From positions 10,052 through 74,051 of the forward strand of contig CALDOZ010000009.1 in assembly GCA_937912025.1 (NCBI GenBank): a DNA stretch of 64,000 bases. Direction: 5' to 3'. The stretch comes from an uncultured Clostridia bacterium (lineage in GTDB: Bacteria > Bacillota > Clostridia > Christensenellales > Borkfalkiaceae). Below, in pieces: positions 8,745 through 18,073 of the stretch (within the stretch, counting starts at the first letter, position 1; each line of letters starts with the position of its first letter). A program made the translations under genes and the position numbers. Below the pieces are notes generated by a model that had not been told where the DNA came from, did no database searches, and saw only the letters and a list, made by a program, of their open reading frames with translations.

Positions 8745-9485
8745 TCAATCATTATCTCTTATAGAACTTTTAAAGGTAGATTGCTCATCTTTAACGTTTA
8801 AAATTGAGTTTGGGTTTGACGTAATTTTTTCGTCGTCAACGTCAATTAAGCCCGCAACCGTTTTTTCGCCTTCAATTTTATAATCTATAACAGTACCGTC
8901 AGCCTTTAAATACACAATTTCACGCACGTTGATTTGCGTTTTAAAACCTATTGAAATTTCGCCGTAAACAAGCGACTTAGTCGTAGAACCATTTTCGTCA
9001 TCAATATCGTCGGCATCGTAAATTTTAAACCAACCGTGTTGACTTTGTTTTAAATCGTCACTATGAAGTTTAAAGCTACCTACGTCGCGCGAAGAACCGT
9101 TTTTAACTTCAATAACCGTTTGAGTTTCGTAAAAGTCTGATAAGTTAACCCAAATTTCGTTAAGATTTTTATAACTGCCTACAATTTCAGTTTGAACGTA
9201 AAGCGTTAAATCTTCACCATCGGTGTTTCTTTGTTTTTGAACTTTCCAATAATTATTAGGATTGCCTTTTTTATCAAAAGAACCTTTAAATGCAGAAAGG
9301 CAAAAAACGTGATAATCTTTGGGGTTTGCAGGCGCTTGCGTGTCGATAACGAAAGCCACGCAAAACAAGAAAAACAAACATGCAAGCGTTACTGAAAGTA
9401 TTTTTATAAGCGTACTTTTTTTAATTATAGTTTTTTCTTTAACGTTAGTTTTATTTTGTTGTTCTTTTAATTTTTTATTAGCCAT
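8745..9485 (-). CDS. Hypothetical membrane-anchored extracellular protein
   Basis: 246 residues. A very basic N-terminus (MANKKLKEQQNKTNVKEKT) precedes one hydrophobic segment at about residues 28-47. A soluble extracellular domain of about 190 residues follows. It is rich in beta-strand-like segments (EIWVNLSDFYETQTVIEV, GWFKIYDADD, VREIVYLKADGTVIDY), in a pattern resembling jelly-roll or discoidin-like domains; that is an impression, not a match. It starts 2 nt after nrdR and so is probably co-transcribed with it. No function assigned. Confidence 0.7.
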   Translation of the reverse strand: MANKKLKEQQNKTNVKEKTIIKKSTLIKILSVTLACLFFLFCVAFVIDTQAPANPKDYHVFCLSAFKGSFDKKGNPNNYWKVQKQRNTDGEDLTLYVQTEIVGSYKNLNEIWVNLSDFYETQTVIEVKNGSSRDVGSFKLHSDDLKQSQHGWFKIYDADDIDDENGSTTKSLVYGEISIGFKTQINVREIVYLKADGTVIDYKIEGEKTVAGLIDVDDEKITSNPNSILNVKDEQSTFKSSIRDND

Positions 9486-9487
9486 AA

Positions 9488-9940
9488 TTAACCTTTAGTA
9501 AGTTTTTCAAGTTCGCGCATAAACGTTGAAATATCTTTAAACGAACGATATACCGAAGCAAAGCGAACGTACGCTACTTCATCAATGTTTTTAAGACCGT
9601 TCATAACCATTTCGCCAATTTCTTTACTAGTTACTTCTTGATCTAAAGTGTTATAAACTTGTTTTTGCACGTCTTCAACAAGTTTATCAATTTTATACAT
9701 AGGAACGGGGCGTTTTTCACACGCCTTTATAATACCGCTTTTAATTTTACCTGGGTCGAACGCCTCACGGTTACCACCGTTTTTAATAACTAAAACGGGA
9801 GTCGTTTCAACAGTTTCGTAAGTAGTAAAACGTCTTCCACACTTAGTGCATTCGCGACGACGACGAATCATAGTGTTTTCATCAGTCGAGCGAGAATCTA
9901 TAACTTTACTATCGGTACAACCGCAATACATACATTTCAT
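9488..9940 (-). CDS. nrdR: Transcriptional repressor NrdR
   Basis: 150 residues, the usual length. NrdR represses ribonucleotide reductase genes in response to dATP/ATP. The N-terminal zinc ribbon has Cys3, Cys6, Cys31 and Cys34 (MKCMYCGC...ECTKCGRRFTTYE), followed by the ATP-cone domain (LVIKNGGNREAFDPGKIKSGI). GAGGTG precedes the ATG. A palindrome inside its own promoter (9963-9979) suggests autoregulation. No reductase gene lies in the window. Confidence 0.96.
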   Translation of the reverse strand: MKCMYCGCTDSKVIDSRSTDENTMIRRRRECTKCGRRFTTYETVETTPVLVIKNGGNREAFDPGKIKSGIIKACEKRPVPMYKIDKLVEDVQKQVYNTLDQEVTSKEIGEMVMNGLKNIDEVAYVRFASVYRSFKDISTFMRELEKLTKG

Positions 9941-9958
9941 AATTACACCTCTTAATGT

Positions 9959-9987
9959 ATTTTAACACTTTTAGTGTTATACTGCAA
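9959..9987 (-). promoter_or_regulatory. nrdR promoter with embedded palindrome
   Basis: TTGCAG (9982-9987), 17 nt, TAAAAT (9959-9964) on the minus strand. The spacer is almost filled by TAACACT-TTT-AGTGTTA (9963-9979), two 7-bp arms. The ACAC...GTGT pattern recalls NrdR boxes. Binding there would block RNA polymerase. Confidence 0.6.
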
Positions 9988-10001
9988 GTGTTTTTATAAT
10001 T

Positions 10002-11900
10002 TTATCTTTTTTTGTTAGCGTTTTTAGACGATAAACTGTTTCTATGTACCTTTTCGCCATGAATATACTCTTTTTTACCCCTGACGCTATTTTTTTTAGG
10101 CTTATCCTCACGCGTTTTAGTGGGGTTTTTGTGAGAATTTTTATAATTATTCGTATTATTTGCAAGCCCTGCTAAAATATACGCTTCATTAACTATTGCG
10201 CGGTTTTCAGGAAGTCTATATTGAAGTAGAGCGCGTTGCATTTTCTTTTCGTTTGAAGTTTTAGGAACGAAAACTTCTTTCATAGTATCTGGGTCGACAC
10301 CCGTATAATACATACACGTTGCGCGCGTTGACGGAGTTGGATAAAAATCTTGAACTTGCTTTGGCATATAGCCTATGCTTTTAAGATAATCGGTTAACTC
10401 TACGGCGTCGCTTACGGTACAACCTGGGTGAGAAGAAATTAAATACGGCACTAAAAATTGTTTTTTTCCTTCTTTTAAGTTGGCGCTTGTATACATTTTA
10501 GAAAATTCTTTATACACCGAAAATGACGGCTTATTCATAACTTTAAGAACTTTATCTGAAATATGCTCGGGCGCTACTTTAAGTTGACCGCTTATGTGAT
10601 GTTTAACAAGTTCTGGAAGTATTTCTTTATTTTTATCGTAAACGATATAATCGTAACGTATTCCACTACGAATAAACACCTTTTTAACGCCTTTTATTGC
10701 GCGCGCTTTTCTAAGTAAGGAAATAAATCCGCTATGGTCTACCTTTAAATTTTTACAAGGCGTGTTACCTATACAATATTTATTTTTACAAACACCGCAA
10801 GTTTGTTGTTTATCGCAAGCAGGCTCGCGAAAATTTGCAGACGGTCCTGATAAATCGTGAATATACCCTTTAAAATCTTTATCATGAGTTAAAAGTTCAA
10901 TTTCACTCAAAATACTTTGGTCACTACGCTTTTGAATGCGCCTACCCTGATGGTAATTTATCGCGCAAAACGAACAACTTCCATAGCATCCCCTATGGCT
11001 TGTAACGGAAAACTTAACTTCTTCTATTGATTTTATACCGCCTTCGCTCTCGTAAGACGGGTGATAACTGCGCATATACGGAAAAGAATATATCTTGTCC
11101 ATTTGTTCTATCGTAAGCGGATACGCAGGCAAATTTTGAACTACCGTTTTCCCACATTTTTGTTTTTGAAAAAGAACGTTTGCGTTGATTGCGTCAGTAT
11201 TTTTACTTTCCACGTTAAACGCTTTGGCATAATTTAATTTATCGCTAATTATATCGTCGTAAGACGGCAATTTAACGTAACCTTTTTGTATAAACTGCTC
11301 TTCGTCAACGTTATCGTAACATACGACAGTACCTCTAACGTCTTTAATTTTGCTAAGTGGAATGCCCTTTTTAAGACGAGATAAAATATCCCAAAACGGA
11401 TTTTCGCCCATACCGTAAATTAAAAGGTCGGCTCCGCTATCTGTTAAAATTGACGGCATAATTTTATCCGCCCAATAATCGTAATGACTAAAACGGCGAA
11501 GAGACGCTTCAATACCGCCAATGATTACTGGCACGTCAGGAAACAACCTTTTAAGCGCTTTTGTATATACCGTAACTTGTCTATCAGGGCGCTTACCTTG
11601 CTTAGATAACGGCGAATAAACGTCCCCGTCGCGACGGCGCTTTGCCACGGTATAATTATTTACCATACTGTCAACTACACCGCTTGAAACAAGGTAGGCT
11701 ATTTTAGGTTTATCAAAGGCAAAATAATCGCTATCGGCAAGCGGTTGCGGAATAATTCCCACGGAAAAGCCTTCGTTTTCAATAAGCCTTGCTATAACGG
11801 CGTGGCCGTAAGTAGGGTGGTCGACGTACGCGTCCGACGCTATTAAAACGAAGTCTAACTGCTCGCCGTTAGTTTCTTTTTTAGATATAGGTAAAAACAT
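10002..11900 (-). CDS. YgiQ family radical SAM protein
   Basis: 632 residues. An N-terminal domain of about 290 residues (FVLIASDAYVDHPTYGHAVIARLIENEGF...) resembles B12-binding-like UPF0313 proteins. The radical SAM core follows, with the 4Fe-4S motif CYGSCSFC near residue 330. A second Cys-rich stretch (CDKQQTCGVCKNKYC) follows, and the C-terminus is a basic, low-complexity tail. The substrate of this widespread family is unknown. AAGGA lies 9-10 nt upstream of the start. Confidence 0.9.
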   Translation of the reverse strand: MFLPISKKETNGEQLDFVLIASDAYVDHPTYGHAVIARLIENEGFSVGIIPQPLADSDYFAFDKPKIAYLVSSGVVDSMVNNYTVAKRRRDGDVYSPLSKQGKRPDRQVTVYTKALKRLFPDVPVIIGGIEASLRRFSHYDYWADKIMPSILTDSGADLLIYGMGENPFWDILSRLKKGIPLSKIKDVRGTVVCYDNVDEEQFIQKGYVKLPSYDDIISDKLNYAKAFNVESKNTDAINANVLFQKQKCGKTVVQNLPAYPLTIEQMDKIYSFPYMRSYHPSYESEGGIKSIEEVKFSVTSHRGCYGSCSFCAINYHQGRRIQKRSDQSILSEIELLTHDKDFKGYIHDLSGPSANFREPACDKQQTCGVCKNKYCIGNTPCKNLKVDHSGFISLLRKARAIKGVKKVFIRSGIRYDYIVYDKNKEILPELVKHHISGQLKVAPEHISDKVLKVMNKPSFSVYKEFSKMYTSANLKEGKKQFLVPYLISSHPGCTVSDAVELTDYLKSIGYMPKQVQDFYPTPSTRATCMYYTGVDPDTMKEVFVPKTSNEKKMQRALLQYRLPENRAIVNEAYILAGLANNTNNYKNSHKNPTKTREDKPKKNSVRGKKEYIHGEKVHRNSLSSKNANKKR

Positions 11901-11935
11901 ATAATAAAATCCTTAAAAGTAAACATACTTAGAGT

Positions 11936-12238
11936 ATGACTTTACTAATTCAAATACTTACAATCGTATACGTTATAGCAATTAACGTTTACGCGTTTTT
12001 GCTCGTTAAATTTCAAAAAAAGCAAGAAGATGAATGCGGAAAAGAAAAAGTGCGTGACAGTAAACTATTAATTACCGCTTTGCTTGGCGGAGCGCTTGGA
12101 ATTTTCGTATCCGTTTTCATTTTAAACTACCGTAAACACAGTATGTTTATTATGGTAATAATGCCTGTTATAGCGGTGCTTAACGGTTATATAATTTATT
12201 TATTTTTTACTAGCGGTATAAACTATATTTTGTCGTAA
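11936..12238 (+). CDS. DUF1294 family membrane protein
   Basis: 100 residues with about three hydrophobic segments. The DUF1294 pattern is visible: IAINVYAFLLVKFQKK, then RDSKLLITALLGGALGI, then a conserved YRKHSMFIMVIMPVIAVLN. Function unknown. There is no Shine-Dalgarno. A weak -10 (CATACT, 11924-11929) lies 6 nt before the ATG, so a leaderless mRNA is possible. Convergent with hprK. Confidence 0.7.
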   Translation: MTLLIQILTIVYVIAINVYAFLLVKFQKKQEDECGKEKVRDSKLLITALLGGALGIFVSVFILNYRKHSMFIMVIMPVIAVLNGYIIYLFFTSGINYILS

Positions 12239-12260
12239 TAACTAATTTGTTTTTCACTTA

Positions 12261-13208
12261 TTACTTTTTACCAAAAGTTCTTGCTATAAGTTCGGCGGTT
12301 GCATCGTATCCCGTTTGGTCAAGGCGGTATTTACGCGCCGCCGTTTCTATAATAACCGGAATGTTACGACCTGGCGATACGGGAATTACTATTTTAGGCT
12401 TTTTCATACCTAAAATATCTTTTGAAAGTTTAATGTCTCCAAGTCTTTCGTAATCTGCGCCGTCTTCCCATTTTACAAGTTCTATAATCATATCAACCGT
12501 TTTTTCAGGACGAATAGAGCCCGGTCCGTACATCGTTTGCACGTTTATAATACCAATACCTCTAACCTCCATAAAATAGCGGATATTTTCAGGCGATTTA
12601 CCAAGTAGTATCTCGCCCATATTTTTTATAATTACTGAATCGTCTGCAACAAGGCGGTGTCCGCGAGTTATAAGTTCAAGCGCCGTTTCGCTCTTACCAA
12701 TGCCAGCGTGTCCCGTTATAAGAACGCCAACGCCGAAAACTTCAACTAATACGCCGTGAACAATTAAAGTTGGCGCTAAAAGTTCAGACTGATAAATTGT
12801 AAGTTCGTGCGATAATACCGTTGTTAATTGTTTTGATAAAAATAACGGACAATTAAACTGCTTAGCGCATTTTAATATACTATCTAAAATTGACAAACTG
12901 TTAGAAATGACCATACAAGGCACGTCACGGCTAAACAGTTCGGTTAAAACTTTTAACTGACCTTCTTGGCTAAGAGTTGAAAGATATTCGTGTTCGGCAT
13001 TACCAATAAGTTGAACTCTATTATGGTCAAAATGCTCAAAATAACCCGTTAACTGAATACCCGGACGGTTTACGCTTATAGAATTAAGGGTAATAATTCC
13101 CCTTCCTTCAAATATAATTTCAAGGTTTAATGCGTTAGCAAACTGTTTTACGCTTACAGTTTCCACGTTGCCTGAAAGGTCGCTAATTTCAGTATTAAAT
13201 ACGTTCAT
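12261..13208 (-). CDS. hprK: HPr kinase/phosphorylase
   Basis: 315 residues. It phosphorylates Ser46 of HPr and also dephosphorylates it, linking sugar uptake to carbon catabolite control. The Walker A motif GHAGIGKS near residue 155 and the HPrK signature ENIRYFMEVRGIGIINV are intact. No ptsH is in the window. The start overlaps the end of uvrC by 14 nt. Confidence 0.95.
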   Translation of the reverse strand: MNVFNTEISDLSGNVETVSVKQFANALNLEIIFEGRGIITLNSISVNRPGIQLTGYFEHFDHNRVQLIGNAEHEYLSTLSQEGQLKVLTELFSRDVPCMVISNSLSILDSILKCAKQFNCPLFLSKQLTTVLSHELTIYQSELLAPTLIVHGVLVEVFGVGVLITGHAGIGKSETALELITRGHRLVADDSVIIKNMGEILLGKSPENIRYFMEVRGIGIINVQTMYGPGSIRPEKTVDMIIELVKWEDGADYERLGDIKLSKDILGMKKPKIVIPVSPGRNIPVIIETAARKYRLDQTGYDATAELIARTFGKK

Positions 13209-15018
13209 TTGAAAAATACTCCTTAATTTTTTTTGCGTGCGCTATTCCTATGCCTTCAACTTTTATAAGTTCTTCAATAGTCGCGTTTTTGATGCTAACT
13301 ATATCTTTAAAAGCGTTCATTAACGCGTCGCGTTTTTTCTTGCCTATACCGTCAATTTGAGTAAGAATAGACTGTAAAGTCCTTTTACCCCTTAAATTTC
13401 TGTTAAACGTTATTGCAAACCTATGCGCCTCGTCGCGAATGCGTTGTAACATTTTTAGACAATAATCGCTTTTTGAAAGTACGATAGCGTCTTTACTATA
13501 CGGAACGAAAATTTCTTCTTCACGCTCGGCTAAGGCTATAAAATCAATATCGTTTGCGTAAGTTTCAAACGCTTCTTTTACCGCAGTAAGTTGACCTTTA
13601 CCACCGTCTATAATAATTAAATCGGGGCGAGGGAATTTTTCTTCTTCATCCGTGCCAAGTTTAGATAAACGCCTTGTTAAAACTTCTTTTAAACACTCGA
13701 AATCGTTGTTGCCTTCAACCGTCTTGATTTTAAAGCGACGGTAATCGTCTTTACTTGGCTCACCGTCGATAAACACAGTCATCGCGCCAACTTTATCAAC
13801 ACCGCTTATATGCGAAATATCAAAGCATTCCATTCGCTTAGGATATCTTTTTAATTGCAACAATTCTTGCAAACGTTTGCACGCTAAAATGGTCATATCG
13901 TCTTTACGGCGAATTTTATCAATTTGCTTTTCTAAATAGTCTTGAGCGTTTTTATTTGACATATCTACAAGACGTTTTTTAACGCCTTGTTTAGGCACGG
14001 TAATCTCAACCTTGCTACCCTTTAAAAGTGACAAATACTCACCTATAAGCCCGTTATCGCCCGTTTCGATAGGTAAAATAATTTCGTCGGGCACTTCTCT
14101 CCCGGCCATATAAAACTGACCTATAAACGCAGTTAATCGTTCTCCGTCAGTTTGCGCTAACGTTTGCGCTGAGAACGACCTTGAACCTAAAACTCTACCG
14201 CTTCGCAAAAACAAAATATTGATGGCGCTTGATATTCCGTCGCTTGAAACAGTTATAATATCGGCGCTGATAAATCTACTCATAGCGGTTATTCTTCGCT
14301 CTTTTATGCTAGATAGCATTTTAAGTCTATTGCGAAGTTCAACCGCCCTTTCAAACTCTTCGTTTTGAGCGCAAAGAAGCATTTTTTCAGTTAAAATTTT
14401 TTCGGCAACACTATCGTTTCCGCTTAAAAAGTCAACGGCTTTATTTACTTCTATTAAATACTCGTCTCGCGTACAATACTTAGAGCAAGGCGCTAAACAT
14501 AATCCTATATGGTAATTAAGACATTCTTTGCGGGTTTTATCAATGCTAAGTTTATATTTACAAGGACGCACTTTAAACGCGTCTTTTATTATGCCTAAAA
14601 CGTCGTTTACGTTAATACCGCACATAAACGGACCAAAGTATTTAGCCCCGTCGTTTATAGGTTTTCTAGATATGGTAAAAGTAGGATAATCATCTTTTAA
14701 ATTTATTCTAACGTAAGGGTAAGCCTTATCGTCTTTAAGTAAAATATTGTATTTAGGTTTATGCTTTTTAATTAAATTGTTTTCAAGCGAAAGAGCATCG
14801 CGCTCGGTAGGGGTTATTATATAGTAAAAATCTTCTATATTCATAACCATTTGCGCAACTTTTTCCGTTTTAAACCCATTTCTAAAATATTGTGTAACCC
14901 TGTTTTTTAAGTTCTTTGCTTTGCCAACGTAAATAACGTTACCGTCATTATCAAGCATAACGTAAACACCGGGGTCTAACGGAAGTAATTTAATTTTCGC
15001 TTGAAGTTCACTCGTCAT
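13195..15018 (-). CDS. uvrC: UvrABC system protein C (excinuclease)
   Basis: 607 residues, full length. It makes the dual incisions in nucleotide excision repair. Visible are the GIY-YIG nuclease domain (PGVYVMLDNDGNVIYVGKAKNL), a Cys-containing linker, a UVR motif (EEFERAVELRNRLKML), the RNase H-like UvrC domain (DISHISGVDKVGAMTVF, DLIIIDGGKGQL) and a C-terminal helix-hairpin-helix pair. Overlaps the cca stop by 4 nt. Confidence 0.97.
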   Translation of the reverse strand: MTSELQAKIKLLPLDPGVYVMLDNDGNVIYVGKAKNLKNRVTQYFRNGFKTEKVAQMVMNIEDFYYIITPTERDALSLENNLIKKHKPKYNILLKDDKAYPYVRINLKDDYPTFTISRKPINDGAKYFGPFMCGINVNDVLGIIKDAFKVRPCKYKLSIDKTRKECLNYHIGLCLAPCSKYCTRDEYLIEVNKAVDFLSGNDSVAEKILTEKMLLCAQNEEFERAVELRNRLKMLSSIKERRITAMSRFISADIITVSSDGISSAINILFLRSGRVLGSRSFSAQTLAQTDGERLTAFIGQFYMAGREVPDEIILPIETGDNGLIGEYLSLLKGSKVEITVPKQGVKKRLVDMSNKNAQDYLEKQIDKIRRKDDMTILACKRLQELLQLKRYPKRMECFDISHISGVDKVGAMTVFIDGEPSKDDYRRFKIKTVEGNNDFECLKEVLTRRLSKLGTDEEEKFPRPDLIIIDGGKGQLTAVKEAFETYANDIDFIALAEREEEIFVPYSKDAIVLSKSDYCLKMLQRIRDEAHRFAITFNRNLRGKRTLQSILTQIDGIGKKKRDALMNAFKDIVSIKNATIEELIKVEGIGIAHAKKIKEYFSNERI

Positions 15019-16328
15019 TTTATAACCTTTAACAAACTCTCTTTTTCGTTTTTATATTTTCCGTCTATTACGCCGTACAAAAGTTTTGTAAGCGCTTTTT
15101 TTATTTGCTCGCCTTTAAGCCCCACGCTTTCAACGTCCTTACCGTTTACGGCAAGCATTTTAATAGTATAACACTCTCCGCTACTAATAACGTCGTTTGC
15201 TATACTTAATACTTCTTTACTCTTGTTTACTCTGTCGCTAACGTACAATGGCGCGTGAGCCATACCGTCTGCAATTCTAACCTTTACAAGAAGCCTTAAA
15301 AAATCAATATCGTATCGCGATAAAAACCTTTTAACTTGCTCGCGCGTTGGAACGATATAAACGTCGTGTAGTTTTACTAAGTCTTTTACGGTTGATATAG
15401 TCTTATTATCCGCTTTAAGCCTACGCAAAACGTTTTCAGCAATTACGGCGCTCTTTTCTGGATGTCCGTAAAAATGCCCTCTACCAAAATTATCTACGCT
15501 GTAACAATTAGGCTTAGCAATATCGTGAAATAGACAAGCAAATCTTGCAATTTTATCTTTTTCGCACGATGACACGCTTTTTACGATATGTGTGTACACG
15601 TCGTAAGCGTGGTATTTGCTTTTTTGATTAAAATCGTTACATTCTTCAAGTTCAGGAATAATAGTAAAAATTACACGTTTAAACTTAATTAAAACTTCTT
15701 CGACGTAATCGCCCGTTAAAAGTTTTGTCAGTTCAACTAAAATTCTCTCGCTTGAAATGTTTTTTAATAAATGAGCGTGTTTAATTATAGCCTTTGCCGT
15801 TTCTTTTTCAATGGTAAACCCAAGCGTTGAAGAAAACCTAAGCGCTCTTAAAATTCGTAAAGCGTCTTCTGTAAATCTTTGATTAGGGTCGCCTACCGCG
15901 CGAATAATTTTACTGTTGCAGTCATCTTGTCCGCCGTAAGGGTCAACTATCCCTTCGTCGTCGTTATACGCCATAGCGTTGATTGTAAAATCACGACGCA
16001 TTAAGTCTTTTTCAACTTCTGAAACGAACTCAACTTTTTCAGGGTGGCGGTTGTCAACGTAATCAGCGTCAATTCTAAAAGTAGTTATTTCTATATGCTC
16101 GCCGTCAATTATAACGGTAACCGTGCCGTGCTTTAACCCCGTTGGAATTACTTTATACTCCTTAAAAATTTGCATGACCTTAGTAGGCTTAGCCGAAGTC
16201 GTAACGTCGGTATCGCTTACGGTACGGTTTAAATACCCGTCCCTTACAGCCCCGCCAACAGCGTACGCTTTATAACCGTTTCGTATTAAAATGTCAATCG
16301 CTTTTTTGGCGGAAGAAGAAAGTTTCAT
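15015..16328 (-). CDS. cca: CCA tRNA nucleotidyltransferase
   Basis: 437 residues. It adds or repairs the 3' CCA end of tRNA. The class II nucleotidyltransferase core is visible as AVGGAVRDGYLNR with the metal-binding DTD (SDTDVTT), followed by RRDFTINAMAYN. An HD-like domain (HAYDVYTHIVKSV...LFHDIAKP) lies in the C-terminal half, as in bacterial CCA enzymes with a phosphohydrolase-like module. It begins 1 nt from the whiA stop. Confidence 0.9.
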   Translation of the reverse strand: MKLSSSAKKAIDILIRNGYKAYAVGGAVRDGYLNRTVSDTDVTTSAKPTKVMQIFKEYKVIPTGLKHGTVTVIIDGEHIEITTFRIDADYVDNRHPEKVEFVSEVEKDLMRRDFTINAMAYNDDEGIVDPYGGQDDCNSKIIRAVGDPNQRFTEDALRILRALRFSSTLGFTIEKETAKAIIKHAHLLKNISSERILVELTKLLTGDYVEEVLIKFKRVIFTIIPELEECNDFNQKSKYHAYDVYTHIVKSVSSCEKDKIARFACLFHDIAKPNCYSVDNFGRGHFYGHPEKSAVIAENVLRRLKADNKTISTVKDLVKLHDVYIVPTREQVKRFLSRYDIDFLRLLVKVRIADGMAHAPLYVSDRVNKSKEVLSIANDVISSGECYTIKMLAVNGKDVESVGLKGEQIKKALTKLLYGVIDGKYKNEKESLLKVIK

Positions 16329-16329
16329 A

Positions 16330-17277
16330 TTAATTAGATATATTTTTTGCTATTTCGTTAAGTTTTCTTAATCTATGGTTCATACAACTTTTTGATACGC
16401 CTTGCATTTCGGCAAGTTCTTCTAAAGTTGCATCTGGATTTTCTAGTCTTAGTTTAGCGGTATCTTGCAAGCCCTTGTTAAGACCTTCAATTCCTATAGT
16501 TTGAATTATTACGTTTATACTTTTAATTTGTTTAAGCGAAGCGTCGATTTGCTTGTTTAAATTACCAATTTCGCAATTAACTTTGCGATTAGTGTCGTTT
16601 CTAATATCTTTTTCAATAATAACGTCTTTGACTTCAAAACAACATTTAGTAGCGCCCATATACGCTAAAATATCGCTAATTTCTTCGCCGTTTTTAAAAT
16701 AAATTACGAAATTATCTTTGCGCTCGATAAGTTTTGGTAAAAAACCTTGGCTTGTGAGTAACGACGCAAAATCATCGGCAGTTTGGTATTTTGAAAATAC
16801 AAATTCAAGATGATATCCGTTATTGTGTTTACTACTATCAAGCGGAACGGTAACGCTACCGCTACCTATAAAAGCGCCTTTAACGTACGCTTTTTTGCAA
16901 CACTCGTTTTCAGTAAGATATTTATCTATTGCAAGGTTTAATATAATTCCGTCGTTTTCAATAGAAATTATACCAAGTTCAACCATAATTGCTAAACTGT
17001 TTTGATTAACTACTGAAAAAGAGTATTTGTTACGCCCAGAAAGTTTGTCTACTACTTCATTAGTTTTTCCGTCAACACCGTAAATAGTTTTAACTATTGA
17101 GTAAAAAACGTCAGACGCTAATTTGTTTTCTGTAATAATTTCAAAACCGACGTTTGAATTTTCAACCGCCACCGCGCCAGCACCCCTAACGAACGCCGAT
17201 AGCGCTGAGATTTGACAACAAGGTCCGCCTAAACCTTTATTTAATATTTCGTTTTTAACTTTTTCTGAAAAGGTCAT
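16330..17277 (-). CDS. whiA: DNA-binding protein WhiA
   Basis: 315 residues. WhiA pairs a degenerate LAGLIDADG homing-endonuclease fold (KAYVKGAFIGSGSVTVP, with the GA.GSGS core) with a C-terminal helix-turn-helix (TLEELAEMQGVSKSCMNHRLRKLNEI). It affects cell division and growth in Gram-positive bacteria. The genes rapZ and yvcK, which normally precede whiA in Bacillota, are absent; a PHP phosphoesterase gene lies there. Confidence 0.93.
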   Translation of the reverse strand: MTFSEKVKNEILNKGLGGPCCQISALSAFVRGAGAVAVENSNVGFEIITENKLASDVFYSIVKTIYGVDGKTNEVVDKLSGRNKYSFSVVNQNSLAIMVELGIISIENDGIILNLAIDKYLTENECCKKAYVKGAFIGSGSVTVPLDSSKHNNGYHLEFVFSKYQTADDFASLLTSQGFLPKLIERKDNFVIYFKNGEEISDILAYMGATKCCFEVKDVIIEKDIRNDTNRKVNCEIGNLNKQIDASLKQIKSINVIIQTIGIEGLNKGLQDTAKLRLENPDATLEELAEMQGVSKSCMNHRLRKLNEIAKNISN

Positions 17278-17284
17278 ACTTCAC

Positions 17285-18073
17285 CTACATTTTGTTTTTA
17301 AACTCAGTAAATCGCATTGTGGGAACTTGTCCGTCAATATTTTTAATTCTACTAAGTGGAATTTGCAAACGGTTAACTATATCTAAAGCAAAATCAACCT
17401 TACCTACGTTACTTGGAGAGTGCGCGTCGCTATTTATAACGAAGTTTACGCCAGTATTAATAACTTTTACCCAATCTTCGTCAGATAAGTGCGTTTTGCG
17501 TGAGTTAATTTCAAAAAGAGTACCGTAATCACGGCAACACTTAGCAACTTCTTCAGCGTTTGCAAACACGAGATAACCGGGGTGAGTTAAAATATCTATA
17601 GGATTGTTTTTTATTGCGTTGATATAAACTTCCGTCGTTCTTTTTACAAGCGAAGGCGACGGATTAGCCTTGAATAATCTCGTAAAATAATTTGCGCCAA
17701 GTAACGTAAACCACTCGCCTAACGTATCGTACAAAATAAAGCGGTGAATACCTGCTAAAAACACGTCTAATTTATCGTAATCGCTAACTTTAACGTCAGT
17801 TTTTCCGCTTACTCCAAGCAAGTTTGACTCCACGCCTAAAAGCACCTTTACCCCCGTTTTATTGGTGGCTTCGGCGCATTCAGTACGCATTTTATTAAGT
17901 TTTCTTCTTCGCATACCGTACGCCGGGTGAGAAAAGCCGTGGTCGGTTATAGCAACCGAGTTAAGACCTACTTGTTTTGCGCTTACGGCGTTATCTAAAA
18001 TACTGCCTTTGCCGTGACTATAAGTTGTATGCGTGTGGTAATCTGACGTAATTTTCATATTAAAATTCACCAA
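17285..18073 (-). CDS. PHP domain metal-dependent phosphoesterase (YcdX-like)
   Basis: 262 residues. The PHP metal-binding motifs are visible: DYHTHTTYSHGKGS at the N-terminus, AITDHG, EINSRKTHLS, and a C-terminal INSDAHSP. YcdX-like proteins are zinc phosphatases of uncertain physiological substrate. Its start lies inside the end of murB (14-nt overlap), and whiA follows 7 nt later, so it is part of the murB-whiA-cca-uvrC-hprK transcription unit. Confidence 0.88.
   Translation of the reverse strand: MVNFNMKITSDYHTHTTYSHGKGSILDNAVSAKQVGLNSVAITDHGFSHPAYGMRRRKLNKMRTECAEATNKTGVKVLLGVESNLLGVSGKTDVKVSDYDKLDVFLAGIHRFILYDTLGEWFTLLGANYFTRLFKANPSPSLVKRTTEVYINAIKNNPIDILTHPGYLVFANAEEVAKCCRDYGTLFEINSRKTHLSDEDWVKVINTGVNFVINSDAHSPSNVGKVDFALDIVNRLQIPLSRIKNIDGQVPTMRFTEFKNKM

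Noticed and set aside
9977..10165. Minus-strand ORF at the end of the ygiQ gene
   Set aside because: Frame-shifted reading of the low-complexity ygiQ tail that runs into the nrdR promoter; no start signals.
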